A DNA stretch of 64,000 nt from contig JAURJU010000092.1 of NCBI GenBank assembly GCA_030832085.1, positions 32,000 through 95,999 of the forward strand, written 5' to 3'. The position numbers and the translations under genes were made by a program. The notes beneath the pieces are model-generated. The model had not been told where the DNA came from, did no database searches, and saw only the letters and a list, made by a program, of their open reading frames with translations. This DNA comes from Chitinophagales bacterium. GTDB taxonomy: Bacteria; Bacteroidota; Bacteroidia; Chitinophagales; Chitinophagaceae. Every line of letters starts with the position of its first letter. Positions within the stretch are counted from its first letter, which is position 1. Positions 27,892 to 35,552 of this stretch are shown one piece after another.

Positions 27892-29484
27892 TTATGTGCC
27901 AGGATAGAGTAGATTTTGTTCCAATTTGGGATCCTGGTTAAGTGTAGCTTTGTCTATGGGCCATAACAATTTGTATTCTTGGGTGGCCTTGTCCAAAACG
28001 CCAACCAGTGGAAGATCCATTCTAAATGCAAGAGGATTGCCCGATGCATCCTGCATTCTTCTCAAGTCATACCAGGTCTTTCCCTCTGCAACAAATTCCT
28101 TTACCCTTTCATTGAAAATGGCGAGCTCATTGGCTTCAAAGGTTCCATTGGCATGTGCTGTAAAAGGATTGGTGCCAAATGCCCTTTTACGAACCGCATT
28201 GATTTCTACAGAAGGGTCTTGGCCCTGCTTGTTTTTGATTTCTGCAAGCAATAGCATTGCTTCAGCCCAGCGGTAAACAGGAACATCCGAAGCAAAACTC
28301 CTGTTTGTTCCATCCATGGTGCCCAAAAACTTCCTCAGGTTAACAAACTTGTTGGCAGCATTGGTAATTGGCGTACGGTAAAAATCAAAGAAGGTTGCCC
28401 TGGCCCTTGAGTCTCTTGCCGTATCGTATTTCATGAAAAGATCATACTTGTACTCATACCTGATGATGGAGCCTCCACCAGCAACTTTCAAAGGGTCGGA
28501 AGGAGATGCTCCAGCCTCAGTTGATGTGAGCGGCGCACCACCAGGGCCTACAAAACTTGCCATTGGATCGGTCTGTGCATAAATGAATTGACCATAGTTG
28601 TTGGTGGCCTCACCAACCTGGTAACGAATGGCAAAGATTATTTCTGCATTTCCCTTGTTTGCATAATTGAACACATTGGCAAAACCAGCCACAGCAGATG
28701 ATTGGGTCAGGGCAGCTTCCGCAGCTGTCCTTGCTGTTGCAAGATCCGCTGATACATTGGTGGGTGCCTGGCCATCCGTCTTAACCTTGGCAGACCAGAG
28801 AAACACTTCCGCTTTCAGCATGTGTGTAGCAGCAAGTGACCATTGGGCCTTTTGAAACTTTGAAGTATAATTTCCTGCAAAATTTGTTTCGGACTTTACA
28901 ACATCTGCCTTGATGAAATCAAGAGTTTCCTTTTCTGTTTTTGAACGCTCGAGATAAGCCTGTTCAGCAGCTGTTGGCGTATTGGTCAAAACAGATGGTT
29001 TGGATGTCAAAGGGAGTCGGCCAAAAGTTCTGTAAAGATGGAAATAGTAAAATGCACGCAGACCATGTGCCTGACCCAAATAATACTTCTTGTCTGCATC
29101 TGTCAAATAAGTAGCCTGCTCAACCTGGTAAATGAAATTGTTCACCTGGAAGATGGGACCATAAAATCCAGCCCAGCTTGAAATTCCGGGACTTGATTCC
29201 CTCAGGTCTTGCCTGATAACAGAGGCAGAATTCAATGAGGATGTTCCGGTTGCACCAGTTGCATCTTTGAATGCGCCTGACCTCAATTCACCCAACGTGA
29301 AAAATGTGAACTGAAATCCCCTCAATTGGTTGTGCAGCCCAATCATGGCGCCATCAACCTGTGCGGATGTTTTCCAAAAACTTGAGCTTGTATAATAATC
29401 TTCGGGCGAAAGGTCCAGCTTATTGCAAGCATTGCCAAGGAGCAACAAACCAACCAGTGCTATATGGAGTATTGACTTTTTCAT
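27892..29484 (-). CDS. SusD/RagB-family lipoprotein (NanU-like)
   Basis: A 530-residue surface lipoprotein with lipobox LLLGNAC20 and the usual SusD landmarks: SPEDYYTSSSFWKT near the N-terminus, helical TPR-like repeats such as QAHGLRAFYYFHLYRTFGRLPL, and the C-terminal ERVKEFVAEGKTWYDLRR. It should cap the SusC barrel and bind the glycan. In oral Bacteroidota the orthologous position (NanU) binds sialic acid; here that specificity is inferred from the operon. It ends 19 bp downstream of susC. Confidence 0.93.
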   Translation of the reverse strand: MKKSILHIALVGLLLLGNACNKLDLSPEDYYTSSSFWKTSAQVDGAMIGLHNQLRGFQFTFFTLGELRSGAFKDATGATGTSSLNSASVIRQDLRESSPGISSWAGFYGPIFQVNNFIYQVEQATYLTDADKKYYLGQAHGLRAFYYFHLYRTFGRLPLTSKPSVLTNTPTAAEQAYLERSKTEKETLDFIKADVVKSETNFAGNYTSKFQKAQWSLAATHMLKAEVFLWSAKVKTDGQAPTNVSADLATARTAAEAALTQSSAVAGFANVFNYANKGNAEIIFAIRYQVGEATNNYGQFIYAQTDPMASFVGPGGAPLTSTEAGASPSDPLKVAGGGSIIRYEYKYDLFMKYDTARDSRARATFFDFYRTPITNAANKFVNLRKFLGTMDGTNRSFASDVPVYRWAEAMLLLAEIKNKQGQDPSVEINAVRKRAFGTNPFTAHANGTFEANELAIFNERVKEFVAEGKTWYDLRRMQDASGNPLAFRMDLPLVGVLDKATQEYKLLWPIDKATLNQDPKLEQNLLYPGT

Positions 29485-29502
29485 TGTATAATTTTAGTTA
29501 GA

Positions 29503-32500
29503 TTAGAATGTGATTTGAGCGCCAAAAATGAATACCCTTGGTAGCGGATATCCGCCACTGCCTGCTGCCGAATTCGCAATGCTGCCTGATTCCGGAGAAT
29601 ATAGGGTTGACTTGCTCAAGTATCCAACGTTTTGTACAGTTGCAGAAAGATTGATGGATTGACTTTTAATTTTTCCAGCCCATCCTGCAGGAAGTGAATA
29701 GACCAGATTGATTTCACGCAATGAAAGGTAATCGCCCTTCTGGTAGAACATTTTTGATTCGCGCAAAACATTGTTTTTAAACAACTGGTCAGCCCAATAA
29801 TATGTAGGAAATTTTGCACCTGTATTTGTCGGCGTATAGGTCTGGTAAACATCTGTTATGGTATTGAATGTACCCTGCGCATTCCCCATGAACCATGCAC
29901 GTGGCCCATCATATGCGACAAAGCCCAGCGCATAATCAAATCTTGCACTCAGTGAAAGGTTTTTCCACCTCGCATAAGAGCTGAAACCGCCTGTCCAACG
30001 TGGAACAGTCCTTCCCATGTAAACCCTGTCGCGGTAGTCAATCGTATCGTTTTTGTCGATGTCCGTCCATTTTACATCTCCCAGGGCAATGGGGAAAAAT
30101 CCGGCTTTTTGTGCAGTGGTCAGTGAATTGTATCGGCCAGGTCCCAGAAGCACCCTTGCACCATTCAGGTCAACCCTGTTCGCATCTGCATCAAGCTGCG
30201 CCTGGGTTCTGTAGAGGTCTGCGGGAACATATGCATAGGCAACATTGGGGTCCTGTCCTTGCTGAAGTCCACCAACCCAAATCAGCTGTTTGGTTGCCGG
30301 ATCATAAATTTGTACACCGCCTTGTCTGTTGTTGGGCAGTCCATTGCCTGGTAGCTTGAGTATCTTATTGGCATTGTATGCACCATTGAGCGCTACATCA
30401 ATTTGCCAATTTTTATTTCTTACCACCCTGTAATTCAATTCAAATTCAAGGCCCTGGTTCTGCATGCTACCATTGTTGGTGGTGAGTCCTGTAATGCCAG
30501 AAGTTGCAGGAAGGGAAAATGTTGAGATCTTGTCCCTGGTAATACGGTTATAGTAGGCCAATACCAAATCAATTTTTCCGAGAATATTTGTCTCAAGACC
30601 AAACTCAACAGTTGAAGACCTTTCCCAAAGCAGATCTGGATACTGAGGAGAAGAAAAAAGATATCCGGCACTGGCGTTGTACCTGGAAACACCATAACTG
30701 CCTTGTAATCCATATGAGCTGATACCGCTAACGTTACCGTTTTGGCCCCAACTTGCCCTAACCTTGAGTGTCTTGAAAATATTGGAAGCAAAGAAGCTTT
30801 CCTTGTGAAGGTTCCATCCCAGTGAAAGTCCAGGAAAGTTTCCCCAACGGTTGTTGATCAGTTTTGAGTAACCGTCCCTGCGCAGTGTAGCTGTCAGCAA
30901 ATACCTTGAATCATAATCATAGGTAGCCCTTCCAAAAAATGAAAGAATGCGCTGGCGATCATGATAAGAATCTACAGAAGGTTGAAGATCCTTGTCTCTT
31001 TTTACATACTGAAGATCCATAAAATCATCTGACGGAGCCTGTGCGCCTGATGCAGAAACGCCATTTGAATAAATATCATAATACTCTGAACCAGCCATCA
31101 GATCCAGGTTGTGCTTGCCATTGAAAGATGTATTGTAACCGGCTACTGCATTGTAGGTCTGGCTCAAATTTCTCCCAAATGATGCTGATGATGACCTGGT
31201 CCTGTTGTAGTTGCCGGGACTTTGAAGATAGTCCTTGTTAAAACTCTCATAGACTCCTTCATCATAAAATAGGTTTGCGCCGGCCTTTAACCAAAGATTT
31301 GCGGAAAAATCTATTTTGAAAGATTGGGACATGGTGAACTTGTCTGTATTGTTTCTTCTGATGAATTTGTCATCGTTTACCAAAGGATTACCATCGCCCA
31401 AATCCCTACCAATGAGCAGTTCTCCATTTTCATTGCGACCCCTCATTGTTGGCGGCGCACCCAGTGACCTTGACAGATAGTTTCCTTCCGTATTGGTAAC
31501 AGCGTCACGCCATTTTGCACTTGCAAAGTTGAGGTTTGAAATGGAGGTTAACCAACTTTTCACTTTGTATTCTGAATTCAATACAAATGTGTAACGCTTG
31601 TAATAAGTGTTGATCGGCATTCCCTTCTCATCGTAAGAACCAAAACCTGCATAATATTTTCCCTTGTCATTTCCACCACTCATGGACACATTGTAGTCCT
31701 GTGTCAAACTGCTGGGCCTCAGTGCATACTCCCGGTAGTTGAAATTGTTGAAAATAAGGGTATCAACGCCGTTGACTGGGTCAATCATGGTTTGCCAGCC
31801 ATTGTTCAGCTTCTGGCGGTTGGTGTTGTCCAATTTCATGGTGCTCCATACGCCCAATGAATTCAGGTTTCCATCAATCACATTTCCTGATGCATCCAAA
31901 AATCTGTTTCCTGTTCCGAAAGGACCAGAACTTGTGAGCTGCGAAAGCCTTGATGCATCATAGATACCCGAGGTTTTTACTGCATTCCTTGACCACAGGA
32001 GGTAGTCTCTTGCATTCAGGAATTCAAAAGGTATATTGAGTTTATTGATGCCCACTTTTGAACCTACAGTAATTTTGGACTGTCCTGCCTTTCCTTTTTT
32101 TGTGGTAATGAGGACCACACCATTGTTTGCACGGGCACCATAAATTGCAGTTGCAGATGCGTCCTTCAATACTTCAATGGATTCTATGTCCTCTTGGTTC
32201 ACCTCAGAAAATCCTGCCCTGAGCAAGCCATCAACGATGACCAAAGGTGACCCGGATCCATTGTAATTGGTTCCACCCCTGAGCACGATTCCTGGTACTG
32301 CTCCTGGTCGACCTGAAGTCTGTTGCACCCTGAGTCCGGGAATTGTTCCGGCAAGGGCTGAAGCAGGGTTGGACCGGACACCGCTTTGCAATACCCGCTG
32401 ATCGAGCTTGCTGACAGATCCAGTTATTTTAGATTTGCTTTGTGCACCATATCCTATAATGACGACTTCATCCAACTTGGATTCACTTTGCTCAAGAAAA

Positions 32501-32784
32501 ATATTCAATGAAGTAGTGCTGGATACAGCAACCTGAACATCAAGGTACCCTGTCGAGGAAAAAACAAGGATGTCGCCCACTTTGGCGTCAATGCTAAACA
32601 TTGCATTCTCATTGGTCTGGGTACCCATTTTTTTACCCTTGACCACGACAGAAACTCCAGATAGGGGAAGGTTGTCTCCTTTAGAAAGTACCTTTCCGCT
32701 GATCTTGGTAACCTGACCCATTACCATCAAATTCAAGAATACCCCCATCAGGATAAATCCAATTTTGATTGTTAGATTTTTCAT
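29503..32784 (-). CDS. SusC/RagA TonB-dependent outer-membrane transporter (NanO-like)
   Basis: A 1093-residue TonB-dependent transporter. Signal peptide, then a carboxypeptidase-regulatory-like beta-sandwich (ISGKVLSKGDNLPLSGVSVVVKG), the plug beginning DEVVIIGYGAQSKSKITGSV with GIVLRGGTNYNGSGSPLVIVDG, and a 22-strand barrel ending in phenylalanine (FIFGAQITF). It imports sialic acid or sialylated oligosaccharide across the outer membrane with energy from TonB. First gene of the operon; its promoter overlaps an operator palindrome, so it is probably controlled by the divergent FadR-type regulator. Confidence 0.94.
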   Translation of the reverse strand: MKNLTIKIGFILMGVFLNLMVMGQVTKISGKVLSKGDNLPLSGVSVVVKGKKMGTQTNENAMFSIDAKVGDILVFSSTGYLDVQVAVSSTTSLNIFLEQSESKLDEVVIIGYGAQSKSKITGSVSKLDQRVLQSGVRSNPASALAGTIPGLRVQQTSGRPGAVPGIVLRGGTNYNGSGSPLVIVDGLLRAGFSEVNQEDIESIEVLKDASATAIYGARANNGVVLITTKKGKAGQSKITVGSKVGINKLNIPFEFLNARDYLLWSRNAVKTSGIYDASRLSQLTSSGPFGTGNRFLDASGNVIDGNLNSLGVWSTMKLDNTNRQKLNNGWQTMIDPVNGVDTLIFNNFNYREYALRPSSLTQDYNVSMSGGNDKGKYYAGFGSYDEKGMPINTYYKRYTFVLNSEYKVKSWLTSISNLNFASAKWRDAVTNTEGNYLSRSLGAPPTMRGRNENGELLIGRDLGDGNPLVNDDKFIRRNNTDKFTMSQSFKIDFSANLWLKAGANLFYDEGVYESFNKDYLQSPGNYNRTRSSSASFGRNLSQTYNAVAGYNTSFNGKHNLDLMAGSEYYDIYSNGVSASGAQAPSDDFMDLQYVKRDKDLQPSVDSYHDRQRILSFFGRATYDYDSRYLLTATLRRDGYSKLINNRWGNFPGLSLGWNLHKESFFASNIFKTLKVRASWGQNGNVSGISSYGLQGSYGVSRYNASAGYLFSSPQYPDLLWERSSTVEFGLETNILGKIDLVLAYYNRITRDKISTFSLPATSGITGLTTNNGSMQNQGLEFELNYRVVRNKNWQIDVALNGAYNANKILKLPGNGLPNNRQGGVQIYDPATKQLIWVGGLQQGQDPNVAYAYVPADLYRTQAQLDADANRVDLNGARVLLGPGRYNSLTTAQKAGFFPIALGDVKWTDIDKNDTIDYRDRVYMGRTVPRWTGGFSSYARWKNLSLSARFDYALGFVAYDGPRAWFMGNAQGTFNTITDVYQTYTPTNTGAKFPTYYWADQLFKNNVLRESKMFYQKGDYLSLREINLVYSLPAGWAGKIKSQSINLSATVQNVGYLSKSTLYSPESGSIANSAAGSGGYPLPRVFIFGAQITF

Positions 32785-32799
32785 TCAATATTATTTTTG

Positions 32800-32818
32800 T
32801 ATTATGTATGACATAATA
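32800..32818. promoter_or_regulatory. Operator palindrome at the susC promoter
   Basis: The sequence TATTATGTATGACATAATA is an inverted repeat with perfect 8-bp arms (TATTATGT/ACATAATA) and a 3-bp centre. The core GT-N3-AC is the operator signature of FadR-subfamily GntR regulators. It covers the predicted transcription start of susC and touches its -7 box, so binding should block initiation. The same arms recur at 32917-32935. Confidence 0.8.
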
Positions 32819-32848
32819 AAAATATGAAATTTTCCGCTATTGGCCAAA
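32817..32848 (-). promoter_or_regulatory. Predicted promoter of the susC operon
   Basis: On the minus strand a -33 TTTG (32848-32845) is followed after exactly 20 bp by TATTTTTA (32824-32817), one mismatch from TAnnTTTG. Transcription would start near 32812, inside the operator, leaving a leader of about 28 bases before the ATG at 32784. Confidence 0.5.
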
Positions 32849-32894
32849 AATTAGCATGCTCTTGAAATAAAATATTAAAAATTCATCTTTTGTT

Positions 32895-32902
32895 TAACTT
32901 TG
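32895..32902 (+). promoter_or_regulatory. -7 promoter element of the FadR-type regulator gene
   Basis: TAACTTTG matches TAnnTTTG exactly. A convincing -33 TTTG at 20 bp is missing; an alternative pair is CTTG at 32861-32864 with ATCTTTTG at 32885-32892. Either would place the start just upstream of the second operator (32917-32935). Confidence 0.4.
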
Positions 32903-32916
32903 CTTGCTTTAAAAAA

Positions 32917-32935
32917 TATTATGTCATACATAATA
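32917..32935. promoter_or_regulatory. Operator palindrome in the leader of the regulator gene
   Basis: TATTATGTCATACATAATA is the exact reverse complement of the operator at 32800-32818; symmetry here extends one base further on each side (32916-32936). It lies 32 bp before the regulator's ATG and downstream of its -7 box, a position suited to autorepression. Centre-to-centre distance between the two operators is 117 bp. Confidence 0.8.
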
Positions 32936-32967
32936 TGGATATTTAAGCTGAACAAGTACAACAACTT

Positions 32968-33663
32968 ATGGCACAGTCAATTTTTAAAAGCATTGAAACC
33001 AGCAGTTTGGTTGACCGGGTTGAAACCAGCATCGTGGATTTGCTTCAACAACAAAAACTGAAGGTTGGGGACTCCATCCCGAAAGAGTTGGAGTTGGCAG
33101 CAATTCTTGGAGTGAGCAGAACAGTGATCAGGGAAGCGCTACTTCGGCTGAGGATCATGGGACTCATTGCTTCAAAAAAGAAAAAAGGATCATTTATTAC
33201 CAGCCCTGATTTATTTGGGAACCTGAGCAAAAGCATGAATCCCCATATCCTGGACCAGGATACACTCAAGGAGATTTTTGAAATCAGGTTGGTGCTGGAA
33301 ATTGGCATGGCGGAGTTTATCTTCCACAGGATAACAGAAGCTGATATTGTTGAGCTCAAGGCAATTGTAGCAAAGGAGCCGGATTCAACCAAGGAATACC
33401 TGTTTGACAGTGAACATGAAATTGAGTTTCATGGCAAGTTGTACGAAATAACCGGAAACGAAACATTAAAAAAGTTTCAGGGCATGCTATTGCCCATCTT
33501 CAACTATGTGCACAACAGCGGACTCTTGAAAAAACAAACAGAAATCAAAAAATTCGTATCCCACAAGGGATTGGTTGAAATCATGGAAAAGGGTTCTCCG
33601 GAACTTTTCAGAAACGCGATGAGAAATCACCTGGAGAACCACTTTGCGAGGTTGTTTGAGTAA
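32968..33663 (+). CDS. FadR-subfamily GntR transcriptional regulator (NanR role)
   Basis: A 231-residue regulator with an N-terminal winged helix (residues ~10-75: GDSIPKELELAAILGVSRTVIREALLRLRIMGLI) and a C-terminal FCD ligand-binding domain (~90-225: ILDQDTLKEIFEIRLVLEIGMAEF, with metal-binding acidic and histidine residues including DSEHEIEFHGKLYE). It is divergent from susC. Two identical operators in the shared 183-bp region imply that it represses both itself and the sialic acid operon, with a pathway intermediate as inducer; this is inference. Named NanR only by role, since it is not a close match to proteobacterial NanR by eye. Confidence 0.9.
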   Translation: MAQSIFKSIETSSLVDRVETSIVDLLQQQKLKVGDSIPKELELAAILGVSRTVIREALLRLRIMGLIASKKKKGSFITSPDLFGNLSKSMNPHILDQDTLKEIFEIRLVLEIGMAEFIFHRITEADIVELKAIVAKEPDSTKEYLFDSEHEIEFHGKLYEITGNETLKKFQGMLLPIFNYVHNSGLLKKQTEIKKFVSHKGLVEIMEKGSPELFRNAMRNHLENHFARLFE

Positions 33664-33681
33664 CACAATGCAACATAAGAA

Positions 33682-34452
33682 TTATGTTAGCTTGGCAGCA
33701 CTCTCCCCATCAAGATAAAGCCTTGCATTTTCATGCAACCTCAATGCGGTAGAGGGATACACTGCACTGATATCTGCTTTAATGGTATGTCCTACTGCCA
33801 CCGCCTTATTGGGGCCCGGCACCACACAGAAAATGGATGCGGCCCTCATCAAGGCAGGAACAGTAAGGGTAATCGCCATTCGGGGAACATCATCAATGGA
33901 TGCAAAACAACCATCATGGACCTGCTGCATCCTTGATACTTCATCCAGCTCGACCAGCTTTACCCAAAAAGGGTCGCTAAAATCCGCCACATGCGGATCG
34001 TTGAAGGCGATATGGGTATTCTCTCCAATTCCCATGCACACGATGTCTACAGGATTGGCTTCCAATAATGCTGCATAGCGAAGGCATTCCGTTTCAGGGT
34101 TGGGTGCGTTTCCATTGATGTAATGCACTTCATGGAAGGGCAGCTTTCCAAAGATGGCCTGGTCCAGGAAATGACCAAAACGCTGTGGCGCATTTTCGTT
34201 CAATCCCACATATTCATCCATGTGAAAAGCATTCACCTTGCTCCAATCGATACCAGCCGAAGCTGAGAGGTGTAAAAGCATTTCATTTTGCGAAGGTGCT
34301 GCGGCAAAGATGATATTGACAAAAGGTTTTGTACCCAGCATCCGCCTGATTTCAGCTGCCACTGCAGTTGCCGCAGCCAGGCCCATCAGGTCTCGGGTTG
34401 CATGAACACTGACATGCAACTGGTCTGCGGTAAATTGTTGGATGGGTAACAT
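33682..34452 (-). CDS. NagB-like glucosamine-6-phosphate deaminase/isomerase family protein
   Basis: A 256-residue protein of the NagB/6-phosphogluconolactonase superfamily. FHMDEYVGL retains the aspartate that NagB uses for proton transfer. The second active-site block reads GIGE-N145-T-H147-IAFN-D152-P, where E. coli NagB has NDGHIAFNEP; thus the D141 equivalent is Asn and the E148 equivalent is Asp. It belongs to a divergent branch and may act on a different amino-sugar phosphate. Start at 34452 fits the family length. It converges with the regulator gene, 18 bp apart, and follows the oxidoreductase gene by 19 bp. Confidence 0.82.
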   Translation of the reverse strand: MLPIQQFTADQLHVSVHATRDLMGLAAATAVAAEIRRMLGTKPFVNIIFAAAPSQNEMLLHLSASAGIDWSKVNAFHMDEYVGLNENAPQRFGHFLDQAIFGKLPFHEVHYINGNAPNPETECLRYAALLEANPVDIVCMGIGENTHIAFNDPHVADFSDPFWVKLVELDEVSRMQQVHDGCFASIDDVPRMAITLTVPALMRAASIFCVVPGPNKAVAVGHTIKADISAVYPSTALRLHENARLYLDGESAAKLT

Positions 34453-34471
34453 GGTGCTGATTGTCAAATGT

Positions 34472-35533
34472 TCATGAAAGGGGGAGATGGACCATCTTCC
34501 CTGTTTTGGCACTTTCATAGATGGCCAATACAATTTCCACGGCCTTTCTGCCTTCTACTGCATCAACCATAGGCTGGGTATTGGTTTCAATGGAATGGAT
34601 CATGTCTTCGATCTGCCGTTGATGCCCAACAAAACTGATGTCTGCAGGATTGGAAGCACCACCGCCATGTGCAAGTGCATTTCCTTTCATGTCATCATTG
34701 AGCTGCTGGTCTGCTGCTGTCATCTCAAGAAATGTCCATTTTGTCAGATTGCTTTCCTGCAACACTGCGGTACCCACAGTTCCATTGATTTCAATGCGTT
34801 TCAAATCTCCGGGGAATATGGCAGTGGAACATTCGATATTCCCTATTGCTCCATTGACAAATTTTAGTACAGCAACCACAGTATCTTCCACTTCAATACC
34901 CTTGTGCCTTCTGTTGCCTGCAAAAGCCTGTACCGATTCAACCTTCCCCATGTACCATTGTAAAAGATCCACCGAATGGATGCCCTGGTTCATCAGTGCA
35001 CCACCACCATCCAGTGCAATGGTTCCCCTCCATGGATTTGACTTGTAATAAGCCTCGCTGCGGTGCCATTTGACATAGGCATCGCCCAATACAATATCAC
35101 CAAATTTTTGATCGTCAATTGCCTTTTTCAACACCAGCGCATGGTCATAAAAACGCGAAGGGAAAATAACGCCGACCTTCATCCCTGTCTCCCTGGATGC
35201 TGCGATGATGCTATCGCATTTTTCAAGCGTAACTTCCAACGGTTTCTCTACCAGGCAATGCTTTCCTGCCTGAATGCATTGAAGTGTAGGATCGGCATGC
35301 GCGCCCGATGGCGTACAAATGCAAACCACATCAATGGCAGGATCTGCCAGCATTGCCTCAAGGGTATCAAATGCCTTGCAGTTGTTCTGAAGGGCAAATG
35401 CATTCATTTTGTCCCTGCCCCTGCTGTGCAACCCAACCAATACAGCGTTGTCAATTGCGCTGATGGCTTTTGCATGCACCTGTGCAATCATGCCAGCGCC
35501 GATGATGCCAAATCCGAATTTTTTGTTTCCCAT
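34472..35533 (-). CDS. Gfo/Idh/MocA family oxidoreductase
   Basis: A 353-residue NAD(P)-dependent sugar dehydrogenase-like protein: Rossmann motif FGIIGAGMIAQVHA at residues ~7-20, EKPLE with the catalytic-region lysine at ~95-99, and the GGGALMNQGIHSVDLLQWYMG segment typical of the C-terminal domain. It probably oxidises or epimerises a sugar brought in by the adjacent sodium symporter. It lies 19 bp after the symporter gene and before the NagB-like gene, forming a three-gene operon. Confidence 0.9.
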   Translation of the reverse strand: MGNKKFGFGIIGAGMIAQVHAKAISAIDNAVLVGLHSRGRDKMNAFALQNNCKAFDTLEAMLADPAIDVVCICTPSGAHADPTLQCIQAGKHCLVEKPLEVTLEKCDSIIAASRETGMKVGVIFPSRFYDHALVLKKAIDDQKFGDIVLGDAYVKWHRSEAYYKSNPWRGTIALDGGGALMNQGIHSVDLLQWYMGKVESVQAFAGNRRHKGIEVEDTVVAVLKFVNGAIGNIECSTAIFPGDLKRIEINGTVGTAVLQESNLTKWTFLEMTAADQQLNDDMKGNALAHGGGASNPADISFVGHQRQIEDMIHSIETNTQPMVDAVEGRKAVEIVLAIYESAKTGKMVHLPLS

Positions 35534-35552
35534 TGTTGATGTGCTTAAAATA

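Noticed and set aside
33672..33688. Inverted repeat AACATAA-GAA-TTATGTT between the regulator and the NagB-like gene
   Set aside because: It shares ATGT-type half-sites with the 19-bp operators but in the outward order, and the second arm lies in the coding end of the NagB-like gene. Too short to call a terminator or operator.
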